A stretch of DNA of 64,000 nt from Saccopteryx bilineata (GCF_036850765.1 NC_089493.1:219987744-220051743), one strand, 5' to 3'. Shown: positions 1-13,219, counted from the first letter of the stretch. Program-made: numbers and translations. The notes: a model not told the origin generated them from the letters alone.

Positions 1-155
1 AATTTTAATGGGGTGACATTGATAAAATTGTCTTCCATCACCTTCTAACTGATTTTCTTTGTGCCCCTCCCCTCCCCCAAACCACTCCCTCTCCTCCCCC
101 CCACCCTGTACCCCAACACTGTTGTCCATGTCTCTGAGTCTCATTTTTATGTCCC

Positions 156-3100
156 ACCTATGTATGGAATTATATAGTTCTTAGTTTTTTCTGATTTACT
201 TATTTTGCTCAGCACAATGTTATCAAGGTCCATCCATGTTGTTGTAAAAGATCCGATGTCATCATTTCTTATGGCTGAGTAGTATTCCATAGTATATATA
301 TATATCAAAGCTTTTTAATCCACTCATCCTCTGTCGGACACTTGGGCTGTTTCCAGATCTTTGCTATTGTGAAAGATGCTGCCATAAACATGGGGGTGCG
401 TTTCTTCTTTTCAAACAGTGCTATGGTGTTCTTGGGGTATATTCCTAAAAGTGGGATAGCTGGATCAAAAGGCAGTTCAATTTTTAATTTTCTGAGGAAT
501 CTCTATACTATTTTCCACAGTGGCTGCACCAGTCTGCATTTCCACCAGCAGTGCAGGAGGGTTCCCTTTTCTCCATATCCTTGCCAGCACTTATTCTGTG
601 TTGTTTTGTTGATGAGGGCCATTCTGACTGGTGTGAGGTGATATCTCATTGTGGATTTAATTTGCATTTCTCTAATGATTACTGATGCTGAGCATTTTTT
701 CATATTCCTGTTGGCCATCTGTATGTACTCTTTGGAGAAGTGTCTACTCATTTCTTTCTCCCATTTTTTGATTGGATTGTCTTCCTGGTGTTGAGATTTA
801 CAAGTTCTTTATAAATTCTGGTTATTAACCCCTTATCAGATGCATTGTCAAATATATTCTCCCATTGTGTAGTTTGTCTTTTTATTCTGTTCTTGTTGTC
901 TTTAGCTGTGCAGACTTTTAGTTTGATATAGTCCCATTTGTTTATCCTGTCTTTTGTTTCACTTGCCTGTGGAGACAAATTGGCAAATATATTGCTGCGA
1001 CAGATGTCAGAGAACTTACTGCCTATGTTTTCTTTTAAGATGCTTATGGTTTTATGTCTTACATTTAAGTCTTGTATCCATTTTGAGTTTATTTTTTGAA
1101 TGGTGTAAGTTGGTGGTCTAGTTTCATTTTTTTGCAGGTAGCTGTCCAATTTTTCCAACACCATTTATTAAAGAGGCTCTCTTAACTCCAACGTATGCTC
1201 TTACCTCCTTTGTCAAATATCAGTTGTCCATAAAAGTGTGGGTTTATTTATGGGGTCTCAGTTCTGTTCCATTGATTTATATGCCTGTTCTTATGCCAGT
1301 ACCAGGCTGTTTTGAGTACAATGACCTTATAATATAACTTGATATTTGGAAGTGTGATACCTCCTGCTTTATTCTTCCTTTTCAGAATTGCTGAGGCTAT
1401 TCGTGTTCTCTCTTGGTTACATATAAATTTTTGGAATATGTGTTCTATATCTACAAAGTAAGTCATTGGTATTTTAATCGGTATTGCATTAAATTTATAA
1501 ATTGCTTTGGGTAATATAAACATTTTAATGATGTTTATTCTTCCTAATCATGAGCACGGTATATGCGTCCACTTGTTTGTATCTTGCCTGATTTCTTTTA
1601 TCAATGTTTTATAATTTTCCAAGTACAAGACTTTAATCTCCCTTGTTAAATTTATTCTTAGGTATTTTATTTTTTTGGTTGCAATGGTAAATGGGATTGA
1701 TTCCTTAATTTCTCTTTCTGAGAATTCATTGTTAGTATATAAAAATGCCTCTGATTTCTGAGTATGGATTTTATATCCTGCCACCTTGCTGAATTCATTT
1801 ATCAGGTCCAGTAGTTTTTTGACTGCGACTTTAGGGTTTTCTATATACAGTATCATATCATCTGAAAATAATAATAGTTTTACTTCTTCTTTTCCAATTC
1901 AGATGCCTTTTATTTCTTTTTCTTGTCTGATTGCTGTGGCTAGGACTTCCAGATCTATGTCGAATAAGAGTGATGAAGGGGGCACCCCTGCCTTGTTCTT
2001 GATCTCAAGGAGATTGCTTTTAATTTTTGCTCATTGAGTATGATGTTGGCTGTGGGTTTGTCATACATGGCCTTTATCATGTTGAGGTATGTTTCCTGTA
2101 TTGATCATGAATGGTTGCTGGATTTTATCAAATGTTTTTTCTGCATCTATTGAAATGATCATGTGGTTTTTCTCCTTACTTTTGTTTCTGAGATGAATCA
2201 CATTGATTGATTTGTGAATATTATACCAGCCTTGCCTCCCAAGAATAAATCCCACTTGATCTTCGTGTATCATTTTTTTCATATATTGCTGTATCTGGTT
2301 TGCTAATATTTTGTTGAGGATTTTTGCATCTAAATTCATCAGGGATATTGGCCTATAATTTTCTTTATGTTGTCTTTGCCTGGTTTTGGAATCAGAATTA
2401 TGCTCACCACATAAAAGAAGCTTGGAAGTCTTCCATCCTCTTGAATTTTTTGAAATAGTTTGAGAAGGATCGCAGTTAGTTCTTCTTTGAATATTTGGTA
2501 GAATTCACTTATGAAGCCATCAGGCCCAGGACTTTTCTTTTTTGGGAGTTTTTTGATAACTGTTTCAATCTCATTTGTTGTAATTGGTCTGTTTAGGTTT
2601 TCTGATTCTTCCAGATTGATTTTTGAAAGATTATATGTTTCAAGTAATTTGTCCATTTCATCTAGGTTGTCTAGTTTTTTGGCATACAGTTCTTCATAGT
2701 ATTTTCTTACAATATTTTGTATTTCTGTTGTGTCAGTTGTTATTTCTCCACTCTCATTTCTCATTTTATTTATTTCAGGCCTCTCTCTTTTTTTCTTGGT
2801 GAGTCTGGTTAAAGGTTCATCAATCTTGTTTACCTTTTCAAAGAACCAGCTCCTGGTTTTATTGATCCTCTGTATTGTTTCTTTAGCCTCTATGTCATTT
2901 ATTTCTGCTCTGATCTTTATTATTTTCTACTTGCTCTGGGCTTTACCTGCTGTTCTTTCTCTAGTTCTTTTAGATGTAGGGTCAAGTTGTTTATTTGAGC
3001 TTTTCTAGCTTCTTGAGGTATGCCTGTAATGCTATAAACTTTCCTCTCAGAACTGCTTTTGCTGTGTCCCATAAATTTTGAGTTGATGTATGCTCATTGT

Positions 3101-3890
3101 CATTCGTTTCTAGGAATTTTTAAATTTCTTCTTTGAAATCATTGTTTACCCATTCATTATTTAATAACATGTTTTTTAGTTTCCAAGTATTTGAGTATTT
3201 TTCAGTTTTTCTGTTGTGGTTGATTTCTAGTTTAATGCCATTGTGATCTGAGAAAGTGCTCGATATGATTTCAATCTTCTTAAATTTGTTGAGACCACTT
3301 TTGTGTCCTAATATGTGGTCTATTCTAGAGAATGTACCATGAGCGCTTGAAAAAAATGTATATTCTGCTGCTTTAGGGTGAAAGGTTCTGAAGATATCTA
3401 TTAAATCAAATTGGTCTAATATGTCCTTTAAGTCTGCTGTTTCTTTGTTAATTTTCTTTCTTTAGTATCTATCTAATGATGTTAATGTGGTATTGAAATC
3501 CCCTACTACTATAGTATTGCTGTTGATTTCGCCCTTTAAATCCATCAAAGTCTGCTTTATATATTTATGTGCTCCTATATTAGGTGTGTAGATATTTATA
3601 ACAGTTATATCTTCCTTTTGGATTGCTCCTTTTATCATTATGTAGTGACCTTCTTTATCTCTAACTATAGTCTTTGTTTTAAAGTTTATTTTGTTTGATA
3701 TAAGTATTGCTACCCCAGCTTTTTTTTCATTTCCATTTGTGTGAAATATTTTTTTCCATCCTTTTATCTACAGTCTATGTGCATCTTTTGATTTAAGGTG
3801 TGTCTCTTGTATGGGTCCTGTTTTCTTATCCATGCAGCTACCCTGTCTTTTGATCAAATTATTTAATCCATTTACATTTAAGGTTATTAT
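156..3890 (-). pseudogene. L1 ORF2 relic (endonuclease-reverse transcriptase), broken
   Basis: ORF2p is the L1 endonuclease and reverse transcriptase that primes at nicked DNA. Here it survives only as open segments in several frames: about 2339-2764, 2061-2339, 1548-1856, 1248-1523, 748-1164 and 503-751. Visible landmarks are the endonuclease-end motif SDHNGIKLE near 3240, the RT motif [11 protein letters not shown] in the 2061-2339 segment, and FSDDMILY at about 1850, equivalent to the FADD catalytic box. The C-terminal cysteine-rich part ([17 protein letters not shown]) is in the 503-751 segment. Stops and frameshifts separate the segments, so the protein is dead. Its start near 3890 and end near 156 are approximate, the latter set by comparison with the L1 at 61362. 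Confidence 0.88.
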
Positions 3891-3937
3891 TGATATGTAA
3901 TTGTTATTGCCATTTTATTCTTTAAAACTGTATTCTC

Positions 3938-4986
3938 TTATGCTATATTATTTTTCTCCTTTGATCTATTTACAACAGGCCCGTTAGTATTTCTTGCAGC
4001 CTTGATTTGCTTGTAGTGAATTCCTTGAGCTGTTTTTTGTTTGTTTGTTTTTTTGTCTGTAAAGCTTTTTATTTCTCCTTCAATTTTAAATGATAGCCTT
4101 GCTGGATAAAGTAGTCTTGGTTGTAGGTTCTTGTTCTGCATTACTTTGAATATTTCTTGCCATTCCCTTCTGGCCTCAAATGTTTCTGTTGAGAAGTCAG
4201 AAGTCATCCTTATGGTGGCTCCTTTGTAGGTGATAGTCTTTTTTTGTCTAGCAGCTTTTAATATTTTCTCTTTATCACTTAGCTTTGGTATTTTAATTAT
4301 GATGTGTCTTTGTGTTGATTTCTTTGGGTTTCTCCTTAATGGAGTTCTCGGTGCTTCCTGAACATGTGAGATGTTTTCCTGCATTAATTGAGGGAAGTTT
4401 AAAGCTATGATATGCTTGAACAAAGTCTTTATCCCTTGTTCTTTCTCTTCTTCTTCAGGAACCCCTATGATGTGGATGTTATTTCTCTTCATGTTGTCAC
4501 AGAGCTCTCTTAGAGTTTCCTCAGAATTTTTGAGTCTCTTTTCTTTTTCTCTGCTTTGCTTCCTTCCCTTTATTTATCGTGTCCTCTAACTTGCTGATTT
4601 TATTCTCCATTTCATCCATCCTGCTTTTAATTCCTTCCATTGTTGTTCTTTATTTCAGATACTGTATTTGTCATTTCTGACTGATTCTTTTTTATTATTT
4701 CAATGTCCTTTTTTATATTTGCTATCTCTTTATTTAGGTGTTCATAATGACCATCTATTGTTGTTCTAATATCTTTGAGCATCCTAACAATTCTTTTTTT
4801 AAACTCTGGATCTGGTAATTTGGTTATATCTGATTCATTTAGGTCCTTTTCTGGGGATTTCCTTGGTTCATTTGTGTTGCATATCTTTGCCTTTGCATTT
4901 TGTCTGTGTAAAGGAAGGTTTTGGCCACTGCATTCAACTGGGTATGGCCTTTGTTCCCTAGGTGTGGTCTGTCTGCAGGCCTGCAA
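3938..4986 (-). pseudogene. L1 ORF1 relic (RNA-binding chaperone), frameshifted
   Basis: ORF1p is the trimeric RNA-binding coat protein of L1. An N-terminal segment (4627-4986) is rich in Lys/Glu/Ile heptad-like residues, as in the coiled coil. It ends at a stop, and the protein resumes in another frame at 4492-3938 with the RRM/C-terminal domain motifs NNIHIIGVPEEEE, SQRTIL-like STQRHIIIKIPK and FEARREWQEIFKVM. The true start is probably near 4912, because the reading upstream of that is 5' UTR that happens to be open. The break between about 4627 and 4492 is a frameshift. No intact ORF1p can be made. Confidence 0.88.
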
Positions 4987-6393
4987 CCCCCTCTGCTGTT
5001 GCTGCCTAGGTCGTTTGCATATGGGTGTTGCTGGTGCCTGCCCACTGGGGCTGTTGCTGTGGTATCCACCTCTCCTTCACGGGAGTGGCTTAGATCATGT
5101 GCTTAGGTGCACAAAACTTGGTGGCCTTGGCCTTTACCCCACCCCTGTGGGTGGCATTATGCTCGGTCTTGAGGGCACTGGCGAGCACCTTTGCTCAGCT
5201 GCTAGTCTCTGCCTGTTTCTGGGATTTTGCCCTGCCCTTGCATGAGGAGCCCACTTGTGGAACAGCTGCTAGCCTTGGCTCTACCAGCCAGGCAGGACTG
5301 CGTGCCCATGCTCAGCTCAATAGCAGAACTCTGCCTGTTCTGGACTTTTGGCTCCACCCCCGTGGGAAGAGCCAGCTCCCAAGTCAGGCCACAAGCCTCG
5401 GTTGCTTGGCCAAGGCAAGACTGTGCTTCTGCACCCTTTCTCAAGAGCAGATCTCTACCCCTTCCGGGGTTCCCGCCCTTCTCCCGCAGGCTGGATTACA
5501 GGCTGCCGGCAGCTGGGCTTAGCCACATTTGCATGCCTACTCCTCTCCAGCCAGGCAAGACTGAGTTCACACGTGAGCCCAGTGGCAGCCAGCAGGTTTC
5601 CACCCCTGCCAACAGAACTGTGCCTCCACTTCCCGCCACCACCCGCTCTCCAGCAAGCCCTCAGCCATGTGGGGTGTGGGTGCTGCAGCTCATACCCTAA
5701 CACTCACTACTGTAGACCTGAAAGCTCCCTTCTTCTAAGTGACTCTGCTCTGAGTGCCACGGGAGAGCTTGTTTGGCTGGTGTCCTGCTTCTCTTTGCTG
5801 GTATTGCTGTTTCCGGGGGAAATATTCACTTCAGATTTGGGGAGTGACTTGTCCCAGGGTTTATGGTGGCTCCTGTGCCTCCTAGATTACACTCTCTTCC
5901 TGCTACTTCGGTCCTCTTCTCTCTCCTTGTCCCCTTGAGCCCCAGGTGAGTGGTTGTGAAAGAGGTTTTCTGCACGATCCCTTTAAGAAGAATCCTGGGT
6001 CTGAGAAATCAGACTCTTTCTCACAAACAGTATCCTGACTTGTTTCCAGCTAAATACTGTCCTTACGCCTCTTCTGGTCTGTAGGGCTGCAGGCTGGGGC
6101 TTTGTTCCTGGGACTCAGGACCCTCCCCTGTCTGCTAAACTCACTTCCTGCCATGCAAGTCTCTCCCGGCTGCCATTCGCTCCAGGGAGCTGGGCAGCCC
6201 TCTCCACATTTTTGCTTTTCCTACCAGTCTCGGTGTGGCTTCTTCAGTGTTCCTTGGTTGAAGAGTCCTCTTAGTTTAGTCCAAAGTTGGTTTTTCCAGA
6301 TGATAGTTCTTAAAATTATTTTGTAATCCACTTTGGTTCTGGGAGGTGGGTGTTGGTACGTCCACCTACTCCAGCGTCATCTTGTCTTCTCAA
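4987..6393 (-). promoter_or_regulatory. L1 5' UTR / internal promoter region
   Basis: This 1.4-kb block is much richer in G+C than its surroundings and lies directly upstream of ORF1 on the minus strand, where L1 keeps its internal RNA polymerase II promoter. The 5' edge at about 6393 is set by the loss of L1-like sequence after GAAGACAAGATGACGC. Long open frames inside it are GC-driven and not genes. Confidence 0.75.
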
Positions 6394-7446
6394 AATTTTA
6401 TAATTTTCTTAAAATAATCAAGAACTTTAAAATGTCTTCTAGAAGGAGATCATTTGTTTTAAAGTTAAATCACTCAAATATCTAACAACTGCTCACAGTT
6501 CTTTTCCTAAACATAAAGATTATGTAATAAGCTGTCTTATAAATGGTGTTTATATCATGGCTATTCTCAGAATATAGCATATCAATTTCATTTGCTATTG
6601 TGCACATTTTTGTGATCTATGATATAACATTTCATTGTCCTGGCTTATGTATATACTGGTAGAATATTTCCTTTTAAATAGTAAATGAGTAGATATGAAT
6701 ACATTTGAATTAAATAATAAAGGTAGAGGAAGAAGAAAGATGGAAGAGATAGGAGGGTTAGTTAGAGATGAAGAAAGAACACTGGCAAACTTTTTTTAGA
6801 TTTACAATAAAAATTTCTCAATTAAAGATGTATTTATATGAACTTCATAAACATTTGTAGAGGTAACCAAAAATGCTTTATGCAAAAGTTCTGAATTATA
6901 TTTGCAACACAATTAACTTGTTGAAGATATTCAATAATTTTTCTATTTAAATATTGTTATTAAAATTTTAATAGTTGAAACATTAGAAAAATACCTTACA
7001 AACAAACATTTTCCTCAAAAAGAATTTTAAAGTGTTTGGTATAATTAAGAATGGTCATGGAAAAAAAAAGAGTAGAAAATTACTACAAGAGAAAGGGAAG
7101 AGCCAGCACCTATTCTTAAAAAGCCAGAATATGGGTTTCATTCTCTAAGTGATCTCCAAAAATAGCAGAGTGTCTTATTTGCAAATGATGAACCAGTGAG
7201 GTAACAAATACATATAAGTACAAGTTTTTAAAATTTATTTTCTTCAACATAAACATCATATGATAAACAAAACTTACTTTATAGTATACACATCTAGGAG
7301 CTCTGTGTATATAATTTAGAGGTAAATAAACATATACGTGTATGTCTAATCTTTTTTCCCTAACTATAATAGCATTATTGAAAATTCTGGATATTGTTCT
7401 TCTAAGCAAATGAAGCAGAGGCAATTAAAAATTCTTGAGCAAAGAG
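6394..7446. other. AT-rich intergenic DNA, nothing recognised
   Basis: This stretch has no coding-like frame and no repeat family that I can name. The 17-bp left target duplication (aattcttgagcaaagag) of the next SINE ends it. Confidence 0.5.
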
Positions 7447-7639
7447 CCTGACTTGTGGTGGTGCAGTGGGATAAAGCATCAACCTGGAACACTGAGGTCG
7501 CCAGTTCAAAACCTTGGGCTTGCCCAGTCAAGGCACATATGGGAGTAGAAGCTTCCTGCTCCTCCCCCTTCTCTCTCTCTCTATCTCTCTCTCTTACTCC
7601 TCTCTCTCTAAAAAAAATCAATAAATAAAATAAAAAAAA
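7447..7639 (+). mobile_element. tRNA-derived SINE, plus strand
   Basis: The element starts GCCTGACTTGTGGTGGTGC, carries a B-box-like segment, a pyrimidine-rich (CTCTCTCT) part and an A-rich tail. The duplication aattcttgagcaaagag lies at 7430-7446 and again at 7640-7656, so the insertion boundaries are clear. Confidence 0.88.
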
Positions 7640-7839
7640 ATTCTTGAGCAAAGAGAAACAAGATCAAAGTAGTTATTTACAAACTCTATCTCAGTGTTTG
7701 TATGTGAAGTTGTTTCAGGGAAGTAAAATGATTCAAACTTTAGAACTCTTATCAACATCCCTAGTTTGCCCCAGCCTTCCTTGCCACTGTTGCTGTAAAA
7801 GGATTCTGAACTAAATGGCCATTTGAGATCATTTTAAAG

Positions 7840-8160
7840 CAGGTGTCGGGAACCTTTTTGGCTGAGACAGCCATGAACGCCACATATTTTAAAATGTAAT
7901 TTCATGAAAGCCATACAACAACCCGTGTACATTATGCATTATCCAATAAAAATTTGGTGTTGTCCTGGAGGACAGCAGTCATTGGCTCCAGCCACCCGCA
8001 ACCATAAACATGAGCGGTAGGAAATGAATGGATTGTAATACATGAGAATGTTTTATATTTTTAACTTTATTATTTTTTTTATTAAAGATTTGTCTGCGAG
8101 CCAGATGCAGCCATCAAAAGAGCCACATCTGGCTCACAAGCCATAGGTTACCAACCCCTG
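7840..8160. mobile_element. Non-autonomous hAT DNA transposon with 8-bp TSD
   Basis: The element begins CAGGTGTCGGGAACCTTTTTG and ends GGTTACCAACCCCTG, giving imperfect terminal inverted repeats of the CAGGGGTCGG type. The 8-bp sequence ttttaaag flanks it on both sides (7832-7839 and 8161-8168), which is the hallmark of hAT transposition. At 321 bp it encodes no transposase and must have been moved in trans. Confidence 0.92.
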
Positions 8161-8485
8161 TTTTAAAGGGTGAATAATTTGAAATATTATTTCATTATCA
8201 AATACCAAGAATAGACATTTTTCTTTCACCCTTTATGCAGGCGTTGTGACTCAAGCTTTTAGAACTAGAGGATAATCAGGTATTTTCTGGTGAAATAAAC
8301 TACCAGATTACATCTTGTGTATTATTCTGAGTAAGGTGAAAGCTGGCAGTGTTCTTTAGCACCAGAGTAGGTACCTAGAGGTGTTGTATTGAAAGATTCT
8401 ATCTAGCTTTCTTCTTGGAGGGAGTTTCAGCCTGCTTCAGATCACTATAAGATATAAGCTAGTCTCACTGTAAAAGGTGTGGAAT

Positions 8486-8487
<2 letters not shown>

Positions 8488-8521
<34 letters not shown>
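8488..8521. repeat. (GT)n microsatellite
   Basis: An uninterrupted GT run of about 34 bp. Confidence 0.97.
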
Positions 8522-8523
<2 letters not shown>

Positions 8524-10949
8524 AACTCACTTTGGCAATGAAGAATGAGAAGAGCTTTGTACTTAATCTTAACAATTAGCGAGCTTGATAAAGCTTTTAA
8601 ATATCAAGAAATAAACATGTTAAACATGTACCAAAATGGCATTTTAATGTTGCTAAGAGGGAATGAATGTAAATACAAAGACCTCAAAGCAATGTCAGAC
8701 TTTATCTTTTAGATGCTGGCTCCAATTAAGACATAGTATTTAAGAATGTACTATGAAACTAAAATCTCCAAAATGTAGACTGTAATTACCTAGGTTTGAA
8801 AACATATTATTTGAAACATTGCCAAACATATTATTTGAAAAAACATGGAAAATTTTCATTAAAAATAAGAATTTAAAATTTTTAAAACAAATGCCATGAA
8901 AATGGCTGTGTTTTTAAAATATGGTTCTAAATCTATGGACTTGTGCTGTTAAATACAGTCTCCACCAGGCACAGGTAGTTATTTATGTTTAAAATAATTA
9001 AAGTTTTTAAAAATCAGAAATATAGTTCTTCCAAAAAACTGGCCACATTTTAAGTATGACTAGATACTACTGTTCTAGACATTTCTGTTCATTAATAAGA
9101 CTAACTTTTATATCTAAAATAAATCTGAAAATAATTTCAAAAATTATAATGAAACAGTGAACATATTGTCTATATTTGTGAGGTGTGCATAAACATAATA
9201 ACTATATCTAGAAATAACTATTTCAATATTCAAAAAAACCTATTTTTTTATTTTAGGGATGCTGACATGAAACTATATTGATAGTTTTACATATCAAAAT
9301 GGAGCTGTAGATAGTAACAAGTTATTGTTTTCCATGAGATTAATTCACAATGCATACTACTTACAATAGAGGAATTGCTACAATGGTCTGTTACCATTCT
9401 TTCAATTAAACATGGAAATAATACATTTTGCAAGTATAAAATTAATATTCATTTGGCAATCTATCAAATTAGCTTATAATCATTGTGAATTCCTCAATTA
9501 GAACTATAAACCCTTGTCTTACTCAGAATAATATTAACAGAATTTTTGAAACAAAAGTATAAAATTCATCTTTTAAAACAGCTGTACTATTTAATAAGTA
9601 ATCATTATAATTAGTGCTTTTGGTGCAGATTTTATTAGAGGAACTCAGTTTGCTCCTGATTAAAAAGCCTGTCTAAAATGGGTAGGTTCATAGTAAGCAA
9701 AGTTTAAATGTATAAAATCTAATTTAGGACCAAAAATAACAGGAATTTAATTAGAAAATATATTAAAAATAAATATATATATATATTTATTTTTATTTTG
9801 CTACTTTTTTTAGGAAATATATATACACACATATGGCAGACACAAAATACAACTCAGTTTTTCAGAGTACTAAGGCAAGGACAAGCTCTTCTCTTTTTGT
9901 ATTCTTGTCCAGGAAAGCCAAAATAAGGTGACATTAGCTTAGCAAAAGCAAATAGAAACTAGTGCCTTGTCTTATCATTAGCCATTTGAATAAGGAACAT
10001 GGTAACTTCCAAGGTTACACATAATTTATATCTGACATTCATGAGGATAGGAATAAATGTCCACTAAACTGCATGTATATCATGATAAAATAACTCTTTT
10101 AGACATTAACAATTAGATTGGTTGTCACAATGAAAACAATAAATCCAAATTCTTGACATAAGCATACAAGACCCAAAAGGATCCAACCTAATTCTACTGC
10201 TTACATAGCTACACATAGTTTTTCATTAATAAAGTTTCAATCCAACATGCATTTACTATATTGCCTATGATGTGTCTAGAATTATTCCACATATTAACGA
10301 CAGCCCAGGAAGGAGGCATTGTTACTATCATCAAAGAACTGAGCAAGATGGAGAGGCAAATCTTTCTCCTTTCCTTGAGGATATTAATTTTGTAATAAAA
10401 GAAAATAAGTACTTGGAAAGGGTAAGAGCTATGATAAACATCTCTCTTATGGAAAATACATAAATTGTGGCATTAAAAAGATAATCCATGATTGGAAGTT
10501 TAAATGAATGAGTATTAGCTAGGCAAAGAAGCTCAACCAAGGTGGGTATTCTAAACAGACAGGCCAGACCACATATCTTCTGAGGCTCAGAGCCATTTTT
10601 CTAATTGCCTTCTCCACATTTCTTAGATGATTGTCAGTTTCTTCTAACTTAACATATATAACTGAATGAATAATTTCCATCTCGCTAATATGTGTCTTGG
10701 ACAAGCAGACATCTGAGGTAAGCCTTGACTCCTTCTCTCACATACTGTACTTCCGTTCAACTACCAAGCACTTCCAGTTCAACCTTGCAATCACCTTTTA
10801 AATCCACACTCAAATCTTGTTTAAGTCCTTATCTATCACTAAGATGACACAATTACTTGCTAGTGGGTCTGTCTTCCTTTAGTGTTACCATTCTCTCGTC
10901 CACTTTACAAAGAAAAATTAATATTTTTAAGAGCAAATAAGAAAATGTC
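8522..10949. other. AT-rich intergenic DNA, nothing recognised
   Basis: There is no supported gene here. A short AT-rich simple tract lies near 9765-9830. Small open frames around 10270-10700 show no family likeness and overlap on both strands, so I treat them as chance. Confidence 0.5.
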
Positions 10950-11410
10950 ATGTTCTTGCTTAAAATCTTTTGAAAGTCCTTCATGGCTCAGAAGAATATA
11001 AGCCCTGATGTGAGAGCTGAACTTTCTACCCCACCTTAGGAACACTCTTCACTTTACAGCAATAAGGCACTGTTAGTTCTCCTACCTACTAAGTTCTTTT
11101 TGCCTCTGGGGTTTCTACTTTTGCTAGTCTCTCATTCTATAATCTTACCATCATCTTTTTTTCTTTGATGGTAAACTATTCGATTTTCAAGATTAAGTTT
11201 AAATGTCACCTCTGCTTACAAATATCCCCAAACTCTCCAAATTTAAGTAAATTGTCCATCTTTTGTGCTCCTCTACTTTACTTCCTTTATCATAGTATTC
11301 ATCCCATATTTTGAAACTACTAAAAGTAGTGAAGCAGGACACAGTTTATGTTGTTCTCTTTTGTATCCTTTGTGCTTGGCACATGGAATAGAATAATTAT
11401 TAAATAAAAA
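10950..11410 (+). repeat. Old L2-like LINE relic
   Basis: The order of short landmarks follows the L2 3' region: a CTTCACTTTA/TAAGGCACT part, TTTAAATGTCACCTCTGCTTA, TTCCTTTATCATAGTATTC and GTGCTTGGCACATGGAATAG near the end. It is heavily decayed and its edges are approximate. Confidence 0.6.
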
Positions 11411-11620
11411 CTAATTTCTAGGACATGTTTTATCTGTAAAACGATTAGTATAATAGATTATATTTAAGGACTCAGGTTTAAATTTCTCTGGTTCTCTGAG
11501 AAAAACCATAAATATCTTAGTTTGATAAATGTTAGTAGTGCTTTGCACCACAGCTTTCTACTATACTTTTTCTTATATACACTAAACTGTGAGCTTCCTG
11601 AAGTCAGTGTTCATTTTTTT

Positions 11621-12007
11621 AAATTTATTTTATTTTATTATTTTTATTTCATTTTTTTTTTTTTTTACTTTTGCAAGTGAGGGCAAGGAGATAGAGAGAC
11701 AGACTCCTGCATGTGTCCCAACTGGGATTCACCCGGCAACCCCCATCTGGGCCAATGTTCTGCCTTTCTTAGGGCCATGTTTGCAACAGAGCTATTTTTA
11801 GCACCTGAGTTAGAATCTTCACAGAGTCACCCTCAGTGCCAGGGGCTGATGCACTTGAACCAATGGAGCCATGGCTGCAGGAAGGGAAGAGAGAGCAACA
11901 GAGAAGTAGAAGGGGAGAAGAAGCAGATGGTCGCTTCTCATGTGCGCCCTGACTGGAAATCTAACCCAGGACATCCACTCTACCACAGAGCAAACTGGCA
12001 AGGGCTC
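11621..12007 (-). mobile_element. Rhin-1-type SINE, old copy, minus strand
   Basis: The tRNA-like head is at the right (reverse complement begins near CCTTGCCAGTTTGCTCTG) and the poly-T (A-tail) at the left. The internal order (GGAGCCATGGCTGCAG, the purine-rich block, the head) matches the reversed younger copies in this window. A gtgttcatttttt-like duplication flanks it. Confidence 0.8.
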
Positions 12008-12149
12008 TGTGTTCATTTCTTATTCATCTCTGTATCCCCAGCCCCTGCCACTCCTAGATACTCAGTCTTTATCAGAAATATCCATTAAACATATGAATTA
12101 GGAAACATAGTATTTTCTAAAAATTATTATTTATAATTTTTCAAAATTA

Positions 12150-12320
12150 CAATGGCTTTCTCCTTTTTTATTAAATGTATTGTGGTTGTATCAATTAATA
12201 AGATTATATAAGTTTTAAGTGTACATTTCTCTGATACATAATTTGTTTCTTGCTGTGTGTGCCCACCACCCAAAGTCAAATTATCTTCCATCACCATATA
12301 ATTACTTTTAAGAGAAAATT
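12150..12320 (-). repeat. L1 3' UTR relic, minus strand
   Basis: The text around CCCACCACCCAAAGTCAAATTATCTTC is a familiar L1 3' UTR motif, here with the element on the minus strand. No ORF part is attached. Confidence 0.6.
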
Positions 12321-12484
12321 TTTATGCATTATTAAACACTACATTCATGATTAACCTAAGTTTAGCAATATTTAAGTAAACAATAACTTTTAATAAGTTA
12401 TTATTTAAGTAAATAACTTTTTTAAATGCATGTGATATGTGGCATGTGCAAATGTCACCAACCTCTTCTTTCCCCCAACATTTT

Positions 12485-12686
12485 TTTTAATTTTTTAAAA
12501 TTTACTTATTTTAGAGAGGGGAGGGAAAGACAGAGAGAGAGGAGAGACAGAGAGAGAGAAGGGGGGGAGGAGCTGGAAGCATCAACTCCCATATGTGCCT
12601 TGACCAGGCAAGCCCAGGGTTTCGAACCGGTGACCTCAGCATTTCCAGGTCGACGCTTTATCCACTGCACCACCACAAGTCAGGCC
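12485..12686 (-). mobile_element. tRNA-derived SINE, minus strand
   Basis: A T-rich left end, a GAGAGA block, and a right end whose reverse complement begins GCCTGACTTGTGGTGGTGC, the same family as the SINE at 7447. A caacatttt-like duplication flanks it. Confidence 0.85.
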
Positions 12687-13217
12687 TTTCCAGCAACATT
12701 TTAACTGGAGAAAAAGTCTTCCAATTTCAGAAGATTATTTTTTCTAATTATAACAAAGCTCATGTTTTATACTTTCTTTTGAATAGAAAAGAAAAGAGAC
12801 TATCTCACAGACAACAAGTGGTAGATAAAATACTAATAGAATAATCCCAATGGCCTCCACCCTCACCTGCTATTTACTAACTAGACCACAATTACCCTCT
12901 GCTGAAAAAAAAAAAAAGCTGCATCAGCACAAGTAGGCTTCACATATCACAGTAACTTTGATACATGAAGAAACTTAGAGAATCACTTTGGGGATTAAAT
13001 TAAATGACCTGTTAATTAAGTATTCTAAGAGGTCAGGGCACTGGAGGAAACAGAGGCTTGATTAGATCAGGGGATAAGAAAAATGTTGATGTTAAGACAA
13101 ATATTAATTGGCGTAGAAGCAGAAAATAAAACTGTTATAAGAAAAATTGTTATTTCTTTTGTGTGCTATTGAGCAAGTGTCCTTCATGTATGAAAGCATC
13201 TGATGTACATAAATGCT
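12687..13217. other. Intergenic DNA, nothing recognised
   Basis: There is no gene or named repeat. A poly-A run of about 14 lies at 12904-12917. Confidence 0.45.
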
Positions 13218-13219
13218 TA

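Larger units (their letters stand above)
1..6393 (-). mobile_element. Near full-length L1 (LINE-1), minus strand
   Basis: Reading the minus strand from 6393 leftwards gives a GC-rich 5' UTR whose first bases read GAAGACAAGATGACGCTGG, then an ORF1 relic, an ORF2 relic and a G-rich 3' UTR that runs off the left edge of the window. The order and length (over 6.3 kb) match a nearly complete mammalian L1. Both ORFs are broken, so the copy cannot retrotranspose by itself. The 3' UTR is nearly identical to the L1 at 60651-61455 as far as its G-rich tract, so the two copies belong to related subfamilies. The 3' end and any target duplication lie outside the window. Confidence 0.93.

Noticed and set aside
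4775..5938. Several long overlapping plus- and minus-strand frames (up to 196 codons)
   Set aside because: They lie in the GC-rich L1 5' UTR, overlap on both strands and show no protein family. Base composition explains them.
7447..7639. tRNA gene candidates in the SINE heads
   Set aside because: The heads keep B-box-like text but are SINE copies with tails and target duplications, not functional tRNA genes.
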